The notes beneath the pieces were generated by a model. That model saw only the letters and a program-made list of their open reading frames with translations. It searched no databases and had not been told where the DNA came from. Shown piece after piece: positions 36,701 through 44,689 of a stretch of 64,000 bases of DNA. Positions within the stretch are counted from its first letter, which is position 1. Every line of letters begins with the position of its first letter. Position numbers and translations under genes: made by a program. The stretch comes from Onchidella celtica (lineage: Eukaryota; Mollusca; Gastropoda; Systellommatophora; Onchidiidae), in NCBI GenBank assembly GCA_963931925.1, contig OZ007576.1, positions 10,510,261 to 10,574,260 on the forward strand, given 5' to 3'.

Positions 36701-38822
36701 CCCACTGCTGTTGTCTGCTGCTCCCTGGTTCCTTACCAGGGACCAAGTGTAAGTGTTTGTCTGTTGATGATTCAACAATGAACGAGGAGCTGAACGTAAT
36801 TTTTCCAGTAGGACAGGATTGCCGCACATGCTAGAAGTGCTACCCAAGAATGCAAGACAAAGATGTATATTAACTTGCAACTAGATCTAGTATGAATGTT
36901 TGGCATACACAACTGTGAATTGGAATTGATTTGTCTGGATGAGGCTGGGGATTGCCAGCCCATCCTAGAGTAGATCTAACTTAACTACGTCAGTTTGTAT
37001 TGACGAGCTTGATCCATTATAAGCGGTAGGCACAAATAGCTGAGATGACATTGTCGCCAGAGACATTAGTATATTGCTTGATAGATAGTAGGCAGACTAT
37101 ATCTGAGAGATAGATAATTAATACTTAAATTGTGAGTGAGTCAGAATGACCTTAATCTTATAGGAATCTAGAGGAGACTTCTAGTGACATATCATTGAAT
37201 TTTCATTTGATGCTGCTGATGTTGTCTTTTTAGTATGTAAGAGATCTAGACAAAATTGTTAGGATATTTAAGGTAATTAAATTTGTGGCCCTGCAGGTCT
37301 GTTGATAAAAACTTATTCAGGTTGTTCTTAGTGTGTGGCATGGTACGAAAGAGTAATTCATAAATACCTCTCGATTTTAAAATGCAGTCATAAAACCAAT
37401 AACCCATAACACCCACTCTGTAACACTATCACCCAGTACCAGACTCGTAACACAGTGATTACCCTTCGAATATTAATTCTAGAATTACTACGCTTTTCAG
37501 ATCGAGCCCAACTCCAAGTCCATTTAGTCAGTTCAGCATTCAGTTCTACCTCGCTATTTTGGGTTTGTTGTTATACTCTAACACCCCTCACCGAAAAGCA
37601 TCTTTGTATTGACCTACACCATATGAACTGGTCCAAAATCAGTGATTAACAAAGACCAAGAAGACTTGACTACACCCAGAAGCGAGCTTGAGCATAGCCT
37701 GTATTCGCCGAAGTGGCGCCGCAGACAGCAAAATAGTAGGGGGAAAAAATAGGATCATAATCAAAGTTTGACCCGATTTTACGTACCTATGCAGGTTTTT
37801 CACTATGCGGTCATTTTCATCCCATTCGAAAGGTAAAGAGTAGAGTGAAAGAGTTGGTGTGGATTTTTTGTTTGTTTGTTTGAGGTAATCTAAGTATAAT
37901 TTACTCTACGCACAGCAAGAGCTATCAAAGCATAATAATGTATAGTTTAGATCTAGATATAACTGTGATCAAAATCAGTAGAACGTATTAAGAACATCAA
38001 TTCACTTGATAGGTCGCTCGAACCTATACCGCAACGGCAGATAGCCACTTCTCCGAGATCGCTACACATTGTTGTGTCACAGAGATGCCAGTTAAGCACG
38101 TTCTGCCATTTAATATTAATGGGTCTTTTTCGAGAAACTTTATGAGATGGTAGAATAACAAAATCTCTGGTTATGAATATGACAATGAAAACTTGCCGTT
38201 CAAATTATATTCTAAAAAATGGATGAAAAATATGAGTCTATAAGTCTGTTAGTATGAATGAATGGTATTTTCAGATTAGTTTGGCTTGCAAATTGCTGCA
38301 TTCCTGTCCTGTTGACAAGAATAGTCCGCTCTTTAGATTTTGCAGTGCCTAGCAACCGTTTCGTTGTTTTAGTCCCTGCATTTATAATTATGTAAATATG
38401 ATGAAGCGATATGTCCTATTATAAGTATCTTACTAGCTTAAATTCTGATTACCCTCTGCAGAGGGCCACGCTTCGCCCCTGACTGGGACATCCCACTGGT
38501 GAGACTCAAACAAATCTGTCTTAGGTGTTCGTTCGTATCAAAATTGTCTTCTATTAGCTGGCATAAAGAGAGACGTGGCCCATTGAGTTAAAGCAGACTT
38601 GACTCACTGCGTCACCAGCCAGTTTCATCTCTATCTCTACTGTAGTTCCTTCATATTAAACCTATAGTAATGACATCCACAGGTGAACCCAACGATCTTC
38701 ACGGGAATGAGGATTGTGTACACACATGGATCGCTCGCCCAGCTGGACCAAATAGGTACTTACTCAATGATCGCCAGTGTGAGGTCGGATTTGGTTTTGC
38801 CTGTGAACAGCCTGATCCGTGA
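24497..38822 (+). CDS. Copy B: PAN/apple-like + C-type lectin protein, four exons
   Basis: The spliced CDS joins 24497-24767, 25841-26020, 26445-26615 and 38683-38822: 762 nt, 253 residues plus stop, all introns phase 1 and GT-AG. The layout is as in copy A: leader, PAN-like cysteines (DQCMDVCTSKYRSCYGIIF), linker, CTLD. It is the best candidate for a sugar-binding member, because exon 4 carries EPN before the conserved Cys (EPNDLHGNEDC) and LLND in place of WND. Intron 3 is 12,067 bp because a LINE fragment and a full LTR retrotransposon sit in it; without them it would be near the 1.9 kb of copy A. No stop or frameshift is visible in the exons. Splicing over the long intron is not proven. 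Confidence 0.82.
25841..26020 (+). CDS. Copy B exon 2: linker and CTLD start
   Basis: Acceptor GTCTAACAG|GTTCATTC; 180 nt, phase 1 to 1. It encodes SGRKPKHPEERLLSMGHDCD, then ASCFYISNEIR and the KARNIC cysteine. Donor CAAG|GTTGTT. Confidence 0.83.
26085..26375. repeat. 28-bp minisatellite in intron 2 of copy B
   Basis: About ten copies of the same unit as 4345-5275, directly after a (TTG)n run. It occupies the equivalent position in the gene but is about a third of the length, so the array predates the A/B duplication and has changed length since. Confidence 0.88.
26445..26615 (+). CDS. Copy B exon 3: CTLD core
   Basis: Acceptor CTAATTTTAG|GGTCTGG; 171 nt, one codon shorter than A at the end (QYQYFYPS). 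Donor CCAA|GTAAGT, a strong site. It contains SGGQLYTMKIEEKWEILG, IYIGMNDL and FKWSDGTPVEPW. Confidence 0.84.
26885..27757 (+). mobile_element. 5'-truncated LINE (non-LTR retrotransposon) in intron 3 of copy B
   Basis: Broken + strand frames give RYTDDALLIAASEQQLL (the RT catalytic motif, YTDD), then TKCMVVSKTT, FTYLDLGFLITSDGRSISEI, KLKAAEMWFIKRILRIS, RQRQLKFVGHICR and WRAMTANVCSRQGN, followed by a (TGA)n tail. This is the RT palm-to-C-terminus of a LINE. Comparison with copy A (7845-7865) shows the empty site. TCTATC flanks both ends (26879-26884 and 27758-27763) as a short target duplication. A stop after VVI and frame changes make it dead. Clade not assigned. Confidence 0.85.
27887..29287 (+). 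repeat. 5' LTR
   Basis: 1,401 bp, TG...CA ends. By eye it differs from the 3' LTR by three substitutions (CCGTGTCC/CCGTGACC, CTTCTG/CTGCTG, AATATC/AATACC) and one single-base indel. It contains a CCAAT box and TATA box. Confidence 0.95.
28330..28410 (+). promoter_or_regulatory. LTR core promoter
   Basis: CCAAT at 28330-28334, TATAAAAG at 28378-28385, and an initiator-like TTCATCACT about 25 bp further on. The same arrangement is present in the 3' LTR (TATAAAAG 36542-36549), where it could drive transcription into the rest of intron 3 and exon 4 of copy B. Confidence 0.6.
29289..29303 (+). other. Primer binding site candidate
   Basis: TGGAGAGGGACCCCC starts two bases after the 5' LTR. TGG pairs with the tRNA CCA end. 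The tRNA is not identified; the pairing predicts U at the discriminator position. Confidence 0.6.
30215..30647 (+). repeat. Array of CAGTG/CACTG hairpins in the leader
   Basis: Seven repeats in which (G)CAGTG and CACTG(C) face each other across a short loop. They are at 30215-30237, 30262-30284, 30384-30404, about 30436-30457 (degenerate), 30495-30524, 30567-30585 and 30626-30647. Loops often read GTAACAGAGGA. Spacers are rich in GAGAGA and ATATTTTTG. It lies within the roughly 1.5-kb untranslated leader before gag. A packaging, dimerisation or translation role is possible but only inferred. Confidence 0.75.
30804..32519 (+). CDS. gag-pro: Gag with protease domain
   Basis: 571 residues. Residues 1-30 are a short N-terminus. 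About 33-115 is a charged RE/KE-rich coiled coil (microsatellite-like GAGAGA coding). About 125-300 is a capsid-like region (LPTFNEKLDRIDAYLHRF, LLKRFQHTEDGFF). A basic, Pro/Arg/Tyr-rich stretch follows, then a CCHC zinc knuckle at 415-428 (CFRCNRVGHIQKFC). The aspartic protease has its catalytic DSG at 490-492 (LRDSGCTTIGV) and the later ADVIIGN flap-side motif. DSG replaces the commoner DTG and is still catalytically valid. The ORF ends at TAG 32517-32519; the frame stays open afterwards and runs into pol. Confidence 0.93.
   Translation: MAEFLKYIDSAKALGIPEEERASWCERQVQQDRDREDRVAAREREKEEREREREKEAREREKEEREREREKEREREKEREREREKEAREREKEAVEREKREHELAIKKLERESLIAPTAASNTYATKPKLPTFNEKLDRIDAYLHRFELHAKCVGWQQAMYSSCLSNLLTGKALEVFHSLKVEDANDYDKLKTALLKRFQHTEDGFFHQRFRACKPEPSENFSTYVNRLKHYLDRWIELANVTTGNYFQLYDLVLKDQIYTACHSDLVAHLKERAPTSSEEITSCAERYASAHPNRPLAKPSTTAPCYANVGKGAPTGHDRSRPTRRQAPNPRSQSEPPFFRQRDFPNRSNLSPRRGYQSYSFYEPRPYYRGNYPGQQYNRPQGPPRRVHFDNNHDYDRPQSLPYRGNDPHRIMCFRCNRVGHIQKFCNVKMEAANACSVQSTPYTDVGYTNKSSSQSKAIPVMSALHELGELTFYQGRVNAIRASVLRDSGCTTIGVRQSLVRPTQFLDKDVNCITFGGSVERFRLAEVYIDTPFLTGIVTACVLPNPVADVIIGNVPQVNKFPIGNLKI
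32586..35372 (+). CDS. pol: Pol: integrase, reverse transcriptase, RNase H
   Basis: The open frame actually starts at 32520, directly after the gag-pro UAG and in the same frame; 32586 is a TTG, so no clear start codon exists. Order: H-H-C-C zinc site (HDTSLAGH...CDVCQRR), DDE core (VAVDIVGPL; SDRGPQF; CCERWN, D-x35-E), GPF module (WKGPFKVLKR), then RT (KIDLSKGYWQIPL; YFDD at residues 662-665; FLGHTI) and RNase H (TDASDKGLGAVLLQ; ERE; TDHRPL; SQADVLSR). All catalytic residues are present and no internal stop is seen. Expression probably depends on reading through the UAG, or the UAG is a fresh lesion. Confidence 0.94.
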   Translation: MSNPTIEVNITSSAFHDEQQSDPTLKHLFTKVDPTAPDTSKFLIKDDLLYRNFRNKREAVMQLVVPRSFRRDIIRLAHDTSLAGHQGKARTKSRILSQFFWPSIYADVNRFVSTCDVCQRRTPKGRASRAPLQEMPMVSRPFERVAVDIVGPLHKSDRGHRFILSVIDYATRWPEAIPLKDISADHVAEALITIFSRLGFPVEILSDRGPQFTSELFKKVLELVGIKQRLTSPYHPQSNDCCERWNATMKTMLARVSADKPSDWDRQLPAILFAYRELPNASTGFSPFELLYGRKPRGPMAILRDLFAGSVTDDNDTRSAYQYVVDLRHRILNACQLAQKSSAAHASLYKLYRDQGSRLRTLAVGDQTLVLLPETKNKLLLTWKGPFKVLKRLSRVNYLIKIRGQDKVFHINMLKQYLSDDDNRQNNRRNVVAQANAALVSVDDDDPIKIEHSIPALQSSENTSDVHINPDLSESQRQDIRDLLNEFTTVFTDLPGNTSLVQHVIRLKTDIPVFVKPYPRPLHAHETIITEVRNMFHLGVIERSTSPYNSPIVLVKKKDDTVRFCIDYRKLNEVTIYDAEPIPNQQNLFAQLARATIFSKIDLSKGYWQIPLDENSKQYTAFQTPLGLMQWRYMPFGLVTAPATFARMMTILLQSMDSVLSYFDDICIYETNWSGHLAALRQVFIALRRAGLTAKPSKVFLGYNEINFLGHTIAHGVQTPDDKKITTILKLQPHRTKKEVRSLLGFLNYYRKFIPNFSSLTAPLSDLTRKNFPNKVKWTTECADTLRTVQRLFSTSPILILPDINQIFIVRTDASDKGLGAVLLQERDDTLRPCLYASRKLLDRECRYAIIERECLAIIFAVNAFSRYLLMSEFIIETDHRPLLFLKANRAKNARLTRWSLALQEYRFGIRAIPGGDNSQADVLSRLI
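35373..36039 (+). other. 3' non-coding part of the retrotransposon
   Basis: About 670 bp between the pol stop and the polypurine tract. No ORF of note and no envelope-like protein. It contains a small inverted repeat CCACAA/TTGTGG near 35980-35996. Confidence 0.7.
36040..36050 (+). other. Polypurine tract
   Basis: GGGGTGGGGGA directly abuts the TG of the 3' LTR: the plus-strand primer site expected in an LTR element. Confidence 0.8.
36051..37452 (+). repeat. 3' LTR
   Basis: 1,402 bp, the partner of 27887-29287, ending CGTAACA next to the CAGTG duplication. Confidence 0.95.
37458..38682. other. Rest of intron 3 of copy B
   Basis: The last 120 bp align with copy A intron 3 (CAGACTTGACTCA...GTCACCAGC...ATGACATCCACAG). 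A CCCTCTGCAGAGGG palindrome followed by an inverted CTAG-type end at 38432-38466 hints at a Helitron 3' end on the - strand, with no matching 5' end found. Confidence 0.5.
38683..38822 (+). CDS. Copy B exon 4: CTLD C-terminal half with EPN
   Basis: Acceptor ACATCCACAG|GTGAACCC; stop TGA 38820-38822. It encodes EPNDLHGNEDCVHTW, RYLLNDRQC and FACEQPDP. EPN is the classical Ca2+ and mannose-type ligand motif of CTLDs, and it is present only in this copy. All three C-terminal cysteines are kept. Confidence 0.86.
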
Positions 38823-39283
38823 GCCATACGACTTGCCTCCACTTTGATTTCATGTCCATGAATCAGATCTTTTGCCACTTTGACAAACATAAAGAAACCT
38901 AAAATAGGCAGAAACTTGATCATGTTTTCAAATATTGAGTTCACTCTCTCTACTTTTAATTTTATAGATTCAAAGAGTGCTGGTGTGGGCTTATGTTCTA
39001 TAAGCTGTTTTGTACATCTTAACGTGCAAGAAGACAAAAGGTCATTTAGGAAAAATTTAGTACAAACATCAATGCTGATGTTGAGTCTGTGTGGTTGTTT
39101 TCATCATGTGCTATGTAATCTTATTTCAGTATTTTCTGAAGCTGATTTAATTGAGGCTGGGTTTTTTTCTTCACTAAATTTCCTTAATAAAGTGCAGGCA
39201 GTTCATTTCTTCTATTCGGTTTGGCATTATGACTTAATATGCGTATTGTATCCTGCTACTTAGATCATCAAATATTGGCTGGA

Positions 39284-39289
39284 AATAAA
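39284..39289 (+). terminator. Poly(A) signal AATAAA, copy B
   Basis: In GGAAATAAAGCTTTTGGAAC, homologous to 10025-10040 behind copy A. It lies about 460 bp after the stop and just before the 24-bp minisatellite. Confidence 0.45.
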
Positions 39290-39353
39290 GCTTTTGGAAC
39301 AAAACTCTGAAAATATTTAAAAGAGTTATAAGAGATTTATGAGAATTTTCTGT

Positions 39354-40053
39354 TGAATGTCTTTGATGGTTTTTTCTTGAATGTCTGTGATGTGTTTTCT
39401 TGAATATCTGTGATGGTGTTTTCTTGGATGTCTGTGATGGTGTTTTCTTGGATGTCTGTGATGGTGTTTTCTTGGATGTCTGTGATGGTGTTTTCTTGGA
39501 TGTCTGTGGTGGTGTGTTCGTGAATGTCTGTGATGGTGTTTTATTGAATGTCTGTGACGTCGTTTTCTTCTATTTTTGAGATGGTGTTTTCTTGAATGTC
39601 TGTGATGTTTTCTTGTATATCTGTTATGGGGTTTTCTTGTATGTTTATGATGTTGTTTCCTTTAATATCTGTGCTGCACGTTGTCTTGTATGTCCGTGAT
39701 GGTGTTTTCTTGAATGTCTGTGGTGGTGTTTTCTTGAATTCCTGTAATAGTGTTTTCTTGAATGTCTGTGGTGATGTTTTCTTGAATGTCTCTGATGGTA
39801 ATTTCTTTTTTCTTTACATGTCTTTGATGGTGTTTTCTTAAATATCTGTGATGGTTTTTTCTTACAGCCTGTAATATTGTTTTCTTGAATGTCTGTGATG
39901 GTGTTTTCTTGAATATCTGTCATGGTATTTTCTTGAATATCTGTGATCATGTTGTCTTTAATGTCTGTGATTGCTTTTTCTTGAATGTCTATGATGATGT
40001 TTTCTTGAATGTCTGAGATGGTGTTTTCTTGAATGTCTATGATGGTTTTTTCT
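39354..40053. repeat. 24-bp minisatellite, array 2
   Basis: About 29 copies of the unit seen at 1-1016, directly downstream of copy B. Several adjacent units at 39413-39510 are identical (TCTTGGATGTCTGTGATGGT), pointing to recent local expansion. Confidence 0.93.
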
Positions 40054-40054
40054 G

Positions 40055-41046
40055 ATTCGACTTCTGTTGGAAACTGAAATGATATTTTTTATCCGGTAAC
40101 GAACCACTTTTTTTAATCCATGGAATTCCGTAAAGTTCATATGCTCACTATAGGGACGTATTTCCCTACAACAAACCGAAAGTGGGTGCGATGTCCTAAC
40201 CAACGGATCTATCGTGGGAAAGATAATTATCATTCCTATGTGCAAACTCGACCTACTAGCCGGATGCTGGTGGTTTTGCTGGCTGGAGTATCTTCTAAAG
40301 ACACGAATATAAAACTAAAATACGTCATATAACCATAATTCAATTTTCCATTGGTTCTCATTCAATTCTCACACTCCCAAAGCTTAAATAAATGAATGCT
40401 ACCGTGTTTATAGCAATTAGTCTTGGAAAGTGAAAGAAACACCATAATGGAAACTAAGAATTACTGTGCTACGCACATTAAATTCTTATAAAATATTGCA
40501 GTGGAATTGGGGTGCTTTCTTTATTATATACCTGGAAGCTGCACTGTTGGATAGAATACAACAAGCCATGCAAAATTCAACACTACTGTTCATTGTTAAG
40601 TTACCAATCCTAATATTTCCAAAGTATAATTATTGATTCCTTCGTCTACTTAAAGAATCAACAGAAATTCCATTTTGAAGAATGAAGTTAACATGAATTG
40701 GGAGCCAGTTACTGTTGTTCTAAATCTTGAATTCTTTTTGTATTAGTACAACGGAGGCCTGGTGGTTTATGTATAGCGTCACTGTGTCGAACCTGGATTG
40801 ACACACACTTCCCCTTTAGTATAAAAAAAAAAATCTAAATAATGTATGCCCACTTGCCATAAAAGCTAATCCGCAGCTATTATTGACGACTGAATTGCAC
40901 AGTTGTTGAACAAGCTGAGACTATATAACATTAACAAATAGTTATCATTAGTTTATGGGTCTAACCAAGTAGATTTTTTTTCTCTTTTCGTTGTGCTTCT
41001 GAACACAGTGAACATTTTTTGCTCGTGTCTTGGGAAGTACAAACAT
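40055..41046. repeat. Segmental duplication, right copy (partner 1018-1985)
   Basis: Matches 1018-1985 base by base with small indels. In the left copy this leads on to exon 1 of a lectin gene; here homology ends at about 41046 and no exon follows until copy C, 12 kb away. Confidence 0.85.
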
Positions 41047-42280
41047 AGCGGTTTCGTCACAGAGTGAGTTATGAACCATTTCAGCCAATCAGAAAGCACC
41101 ATTCCATTGACTTCCTGCCACACCTCCACAGTTCAATCCTTGTTGACATTCCGATCTGTCGTTTTGTCACATTTTTCGTAATCGCTCATTACATACTCAT
41201 TTTAATCTCAACAACGCCACGAATACCTTTGATGACTCGTATGAAGATTTCAGTTTGTCAGTCAATGGGAGGCGGAAACGTGCTGACAAGTCTCAGCACG
41301 CCCAGGGAAGGGGGAAGCGGGCGAGGCATTCGGCTGGTGGAAAGGTGCCACAGATCAGCTGTGTGCACACTACTAATAAGGGCTGTTGCTGGGCAGAGAC
41401 CCTGACAAGGGAAGACCTGGCCTTAAATCAGGAGAAATTCTATGCATCTGGCAACAAGGAAAAAATTATAATTCTTTGCTGATTTATTTCTAGGAACCAA
41501 CACGGCCTTTTGTCTTGGTCTAGGCCAAGATCTGGCCTAGGTCTAGCCCACGTCCAGGCTACTCATAAAGCAAAAAAAAACAAAAAAAACCCTTGTTAAA
41601 CCTTTGGTCATTTTTGCTTTGATAGAAAGTTAATTAAATTGATTAAATGAGTTCTGTCAAATTTGGGTGGCACAGATCATCATGACAATTCTTTATGAGG
41701 AACCCATGACGAACAATTCACTCATCTTTTCCGCACTCTATAAACTATTCTGTTTTGAAGTTGTCGTACTGAGCAGATACATTCAGGTAAAAATGCTTCA
41801 GATCATCATCATTACCAGCACTGTTATTTTCTTACCTCTTACATGCCCGTGAATAGAATAGTCTAACTCGGCTTTTGTTGGAAGCTGAAACTACATCATA
41901 AGCGGATTACTGTAAAATTGAATGTTTAAGGTTTTTTTTAATATTTCAGAGAGATCAAAGAAGTTCGCCACTTTGAAATATTCACATCGTCTGTCGATTT
42001 ACCGATCAGAAGGTCTTAAGGTCATGGAACATGTAAGATGGCATGCCAGGATGACTGCAATACAACAGTCAGTTTTCCAGAAACTAGCACGAGACTGAGG
42101 GCACAGGTTTCCAAATGCACCTTGCCGAAATAATTACAAAAACATGTTTGGAAACTGATGCTGAATCCGTTGAATAAACGGGAACAAAAAGCAAACAATC
42201 AAGAACAAACTCACAAAGATCAGAACATGTCACATAGAGTACATAACATAACAGTCCCGGCGATCCTAGGATTACAGAAT
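41047..42280. other. Intergenic, no gene seen
   Basis: Unique sequence with short unsupported ORFs. A small palindromic cluster (GGTCTAGGCCAAGATCTGGC and neighbours) lies at 41518-41560. Confidence 0.4.
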
Positions 42281-42976
42281 ATATTATGTGTGTGTACCTG
42301 GAGAAAGGTCCCAGTTGTCGCAAATTTTGGATTTTGAGATAAGGGCATATTCTTCTAGAAAATTCAATGGTGAACACGCTGCTTTTAAAATTTTAACAAT
42401 ATCTTAAGTAGTTTTGAAGATATGGCACATTTTGTAAGACAGGGGGCAAAAACAAACTTTTGAGAAAAACAGCTTTAACAGCTCACTCCCATGTCAGACT
42501 TTTTGGATATTGTTGGGGGAGCGTAGTTTTATTATAGAGGCAAATAGTTGTGTTCACTGCTCAGCCCTAGCTTTCTATGTAAAATACTGCGCTCTCCTAA
42601 CAAGATCCAAAAAACTTCCGACTTGGCGGTTTTTAGGGGACCGTGGCATGTTACGCGGTAAACTATAGATGAGCAGTGAACTCTACTCAGTATTATCTCT
42701 ATAACGGCTTTGTAATTAGTCCACGGTCCCCTAGCAACAATCACTTCAATATTACTTCTTGAAGAGTCACCATGTTGTACAAATAATTAATAAAATAATA
42801 TTTAAACATAAAATATTCCAAAATCCTTTTCATATGCTATTTAGAAATGCTTAAACTGGTGTTTTCTGCTAGAAGTAGATTTTCGACTAGTCACGACTTT
42901 TTCTACCTTTTCACCCCCTAGCTCAAAAATAGCTGTACCAACAACTGGGACCTTTCTTTAGGCGCACACATATATC
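42281..42976. mobile_element. MITE with about 35-bp inverted ends, nested hairpins
   Basis: The ends are inverted copies sharing AGAAAGGTCCCAGTTGT plus an ATGTGTG-type tip (42285-42320 and 42938-42976). Inside are a perfect 13-bp pair TAGGGGACCGTGG (42634-42646) and its complement (42721-42733), and a longer inverted pair around TTCACTGCTCA (about 42525-42580 and 42660-42712). This suggests one foldback element inside another. Confidence 0.75.
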
Positions 42977-43674
42977 TCTGACAAACAAACAAACAAAAAT
43001 CCCCCACGTGATTTATGAATTCGCAACATTCAATCAAAAGTATACGTAATCAGAAATTAGTCGATGTTAATGGCAAAAAACAACAGGTGTTTACATTTCA
43101 CTTGTAACGATCACCATTCATTGCACCGAATCATACAAGACTGAAGAACGGAAAAGTCTGTTATTGAGCCAGTGGTTTTTCCTGCAGCCTTGCCAAAAGG
43201 TTAAGTTGCTTTATTGTTGTTTTTCAGTATTTTTTAAATATTCAAATGAATGTCTCCAACTGATGTAGTGGAAGTGCCATAATTCAGTTTTCAAACTGCC
43301 AATTCCAGCAGCCCTAAAGAGTAATGATTGTGTGGTCTTATTCTCAGTTGGACTTGGAAAAGTGTAAGAAACATTAAATTGAAAGCAAGTATTCGTTCAG
43401 TAATGCACTTGAATTATTTACGAAACATTACAATGGAAATGTGATAATTTATTTGTAGCCCCACTGCAAACAGACGCCTGTCGATGTGCTTTTTCCCCGT
43501 GGGGTTTATGTGTGAGTGAAAGTCTTAAATAATTTACGGCACCTTACACAACTTGTCATTGTTATGGTCTACAAACATGCAAACTGAGGAGTCTGGGAGT
43601 GGATGTGTATTCTGTGCGGCAAGGGGGAACTTGTGGACTTTCAAACTTTAAAAATTGATTTTCTCAGTTCATGT

Positions 43675-43897
43675 TTGAAGAGCGTTTTTTTTTTCCAAAA
43701 CTGAGCAAGTCAAACTTTGCATGAGTTATGATCCCTTCCAGAGAGTCATTCAAAATTAGTGTAAGACGCGGTGTGAGTGTTCAGTTAACACTTGAGATGG
43801 ATGTCCCCATTGTATCTTCGGATAGAGACGGGACATAGCAAATGTTAACTGAACTCTTACAAGATTTGACTTACAGTCTCCGTAAAACGCTCTTCAT
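43675..43897. mobile_element. Foldback MITE, copy 1
   Basis: Starts TGAAGAGCGTTTT and ends AAAACGCTCTTCA, with AGTGTTCAGTTAACACTT and its inverted partner flanking the centre. It shares sequence and layout with 52501-52772, but the right arm is shortened. Confidence 0.78.
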
Positions 43898-44303
43898 TTT
43901 TGTATTTTCTTTTTCTTTTGTCTATGGTTGTCGCGATGTGGGTTAGATGGGGACAATTCGACTGGCACTCTTTCCAGGTCCGCTCCCACAATCGACGAAC
44001 ACACAAAAATAAATACTTGCACTCTAAAAACTAAATAAATCAATTGCTTTGATTTTTAGCAGAACTGTAGGGCAGTTTAATTACAGGAATTAATGTAACA
44101 AATATAATTATAAATATAAATATCAATTCAAACGCAACTGAATCTAACTAATGAAACTACAGCTTTCTATAAAGACTAACTTATTCACTCTAACTACTTG
44201 CAGGTCATATGAGTTAGATGCCAAATAGAATCCGCGCACGTGGCGACGGATATAACAGTTTAAATTCTATTAATTCAATGAGACATGTTATGATATGGAC
44301 ATT

Positions 44304-44553
44304 TCGCCGCTTTGGTGCAAGACTCCTGTAACTAACATTTTTGGCCAAAATCACTTTTTTCATTCTTTGGGTCTGAAAATCAATAGCGCACCTTGTGTCA
44401 AAAGCTCGTAGCTCAATTCTTATAAATAACGATATTGCAATAATCAGGTTCATTGTCTTTACAATATTACATAAGCCAAAGAAAATCAGTTTTTTGGCTC
44501 TCCTGCAAAATTTTCGAAATGTCAGTTACAGGAGTCTTGCAGCAAAGCGACGA
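44304..44553. mobile_element. MITE with about 35-bp terminal inverted repeats
   Basis: The left end TCGCCGCTTTGGTGCAAGAC (then TCCTGTAACTAACATTT) and the inverted right end TCGTCGCTTTGCTGCAAGAC (then TCCTGTAACTGACATTT) match at all but a few positions. 250 bp, no ORF. Target duplication unclear. Confidence 0.75.
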
Positions 44554-44689
44554 TTTCCTCTAGACACGCCATGGAGAATGCTTGTACAACCATGCGTTGT
44601 CTGGCGGTAGCTCTGAAACTCTCTTCAAAAGTAAGTAGAACGGTTCACTTTCATCATTACAAATTAGTATGAACTCTCACCATTAGGCC

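Larger units (their letters stand above)
27887..37452 (+). mobile_element. Full-length Ty3/gypsy LTR retrotransposon, Gmr1-like domain order
   Basis: 9,566 bp, in the same orientation as the host gene, inside intron 3 of copy B. Flanked by CAGTG (27882-27886 and 37453-37457). LTRs of 1.4 kb start TGTCAAGG and end CGTAACA. Internal order: primer site, long leader with hairpin array, gag plus protease, one UAG, integrase, reverse transcriptase, RNase H, non-coding 3' part, polypurine tract. Placing integrase before RT is copia-like, but RT, RNase H and the GPF integrase module are gypsy-like. That combination defines the Gmr1 type. There is no envelope gene. Near-identical LTRs and long open frames indicate a very recent insertion. 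Confidence 0.93.

Noticed and set aside
38432..38480. Helitron 3' end on the - strand
   Set aside because: A 14-bp palindrome and CTAG are present, but the spacing is long and no TC-type 5' end was found to the right.
39645..39950. Histidine/arginine-rich protein (HSRKHHHR repeats)
   Set aside because: The 24-bp minisatellite is a multiple of three and contains no stop, so both strands stay open by chance.
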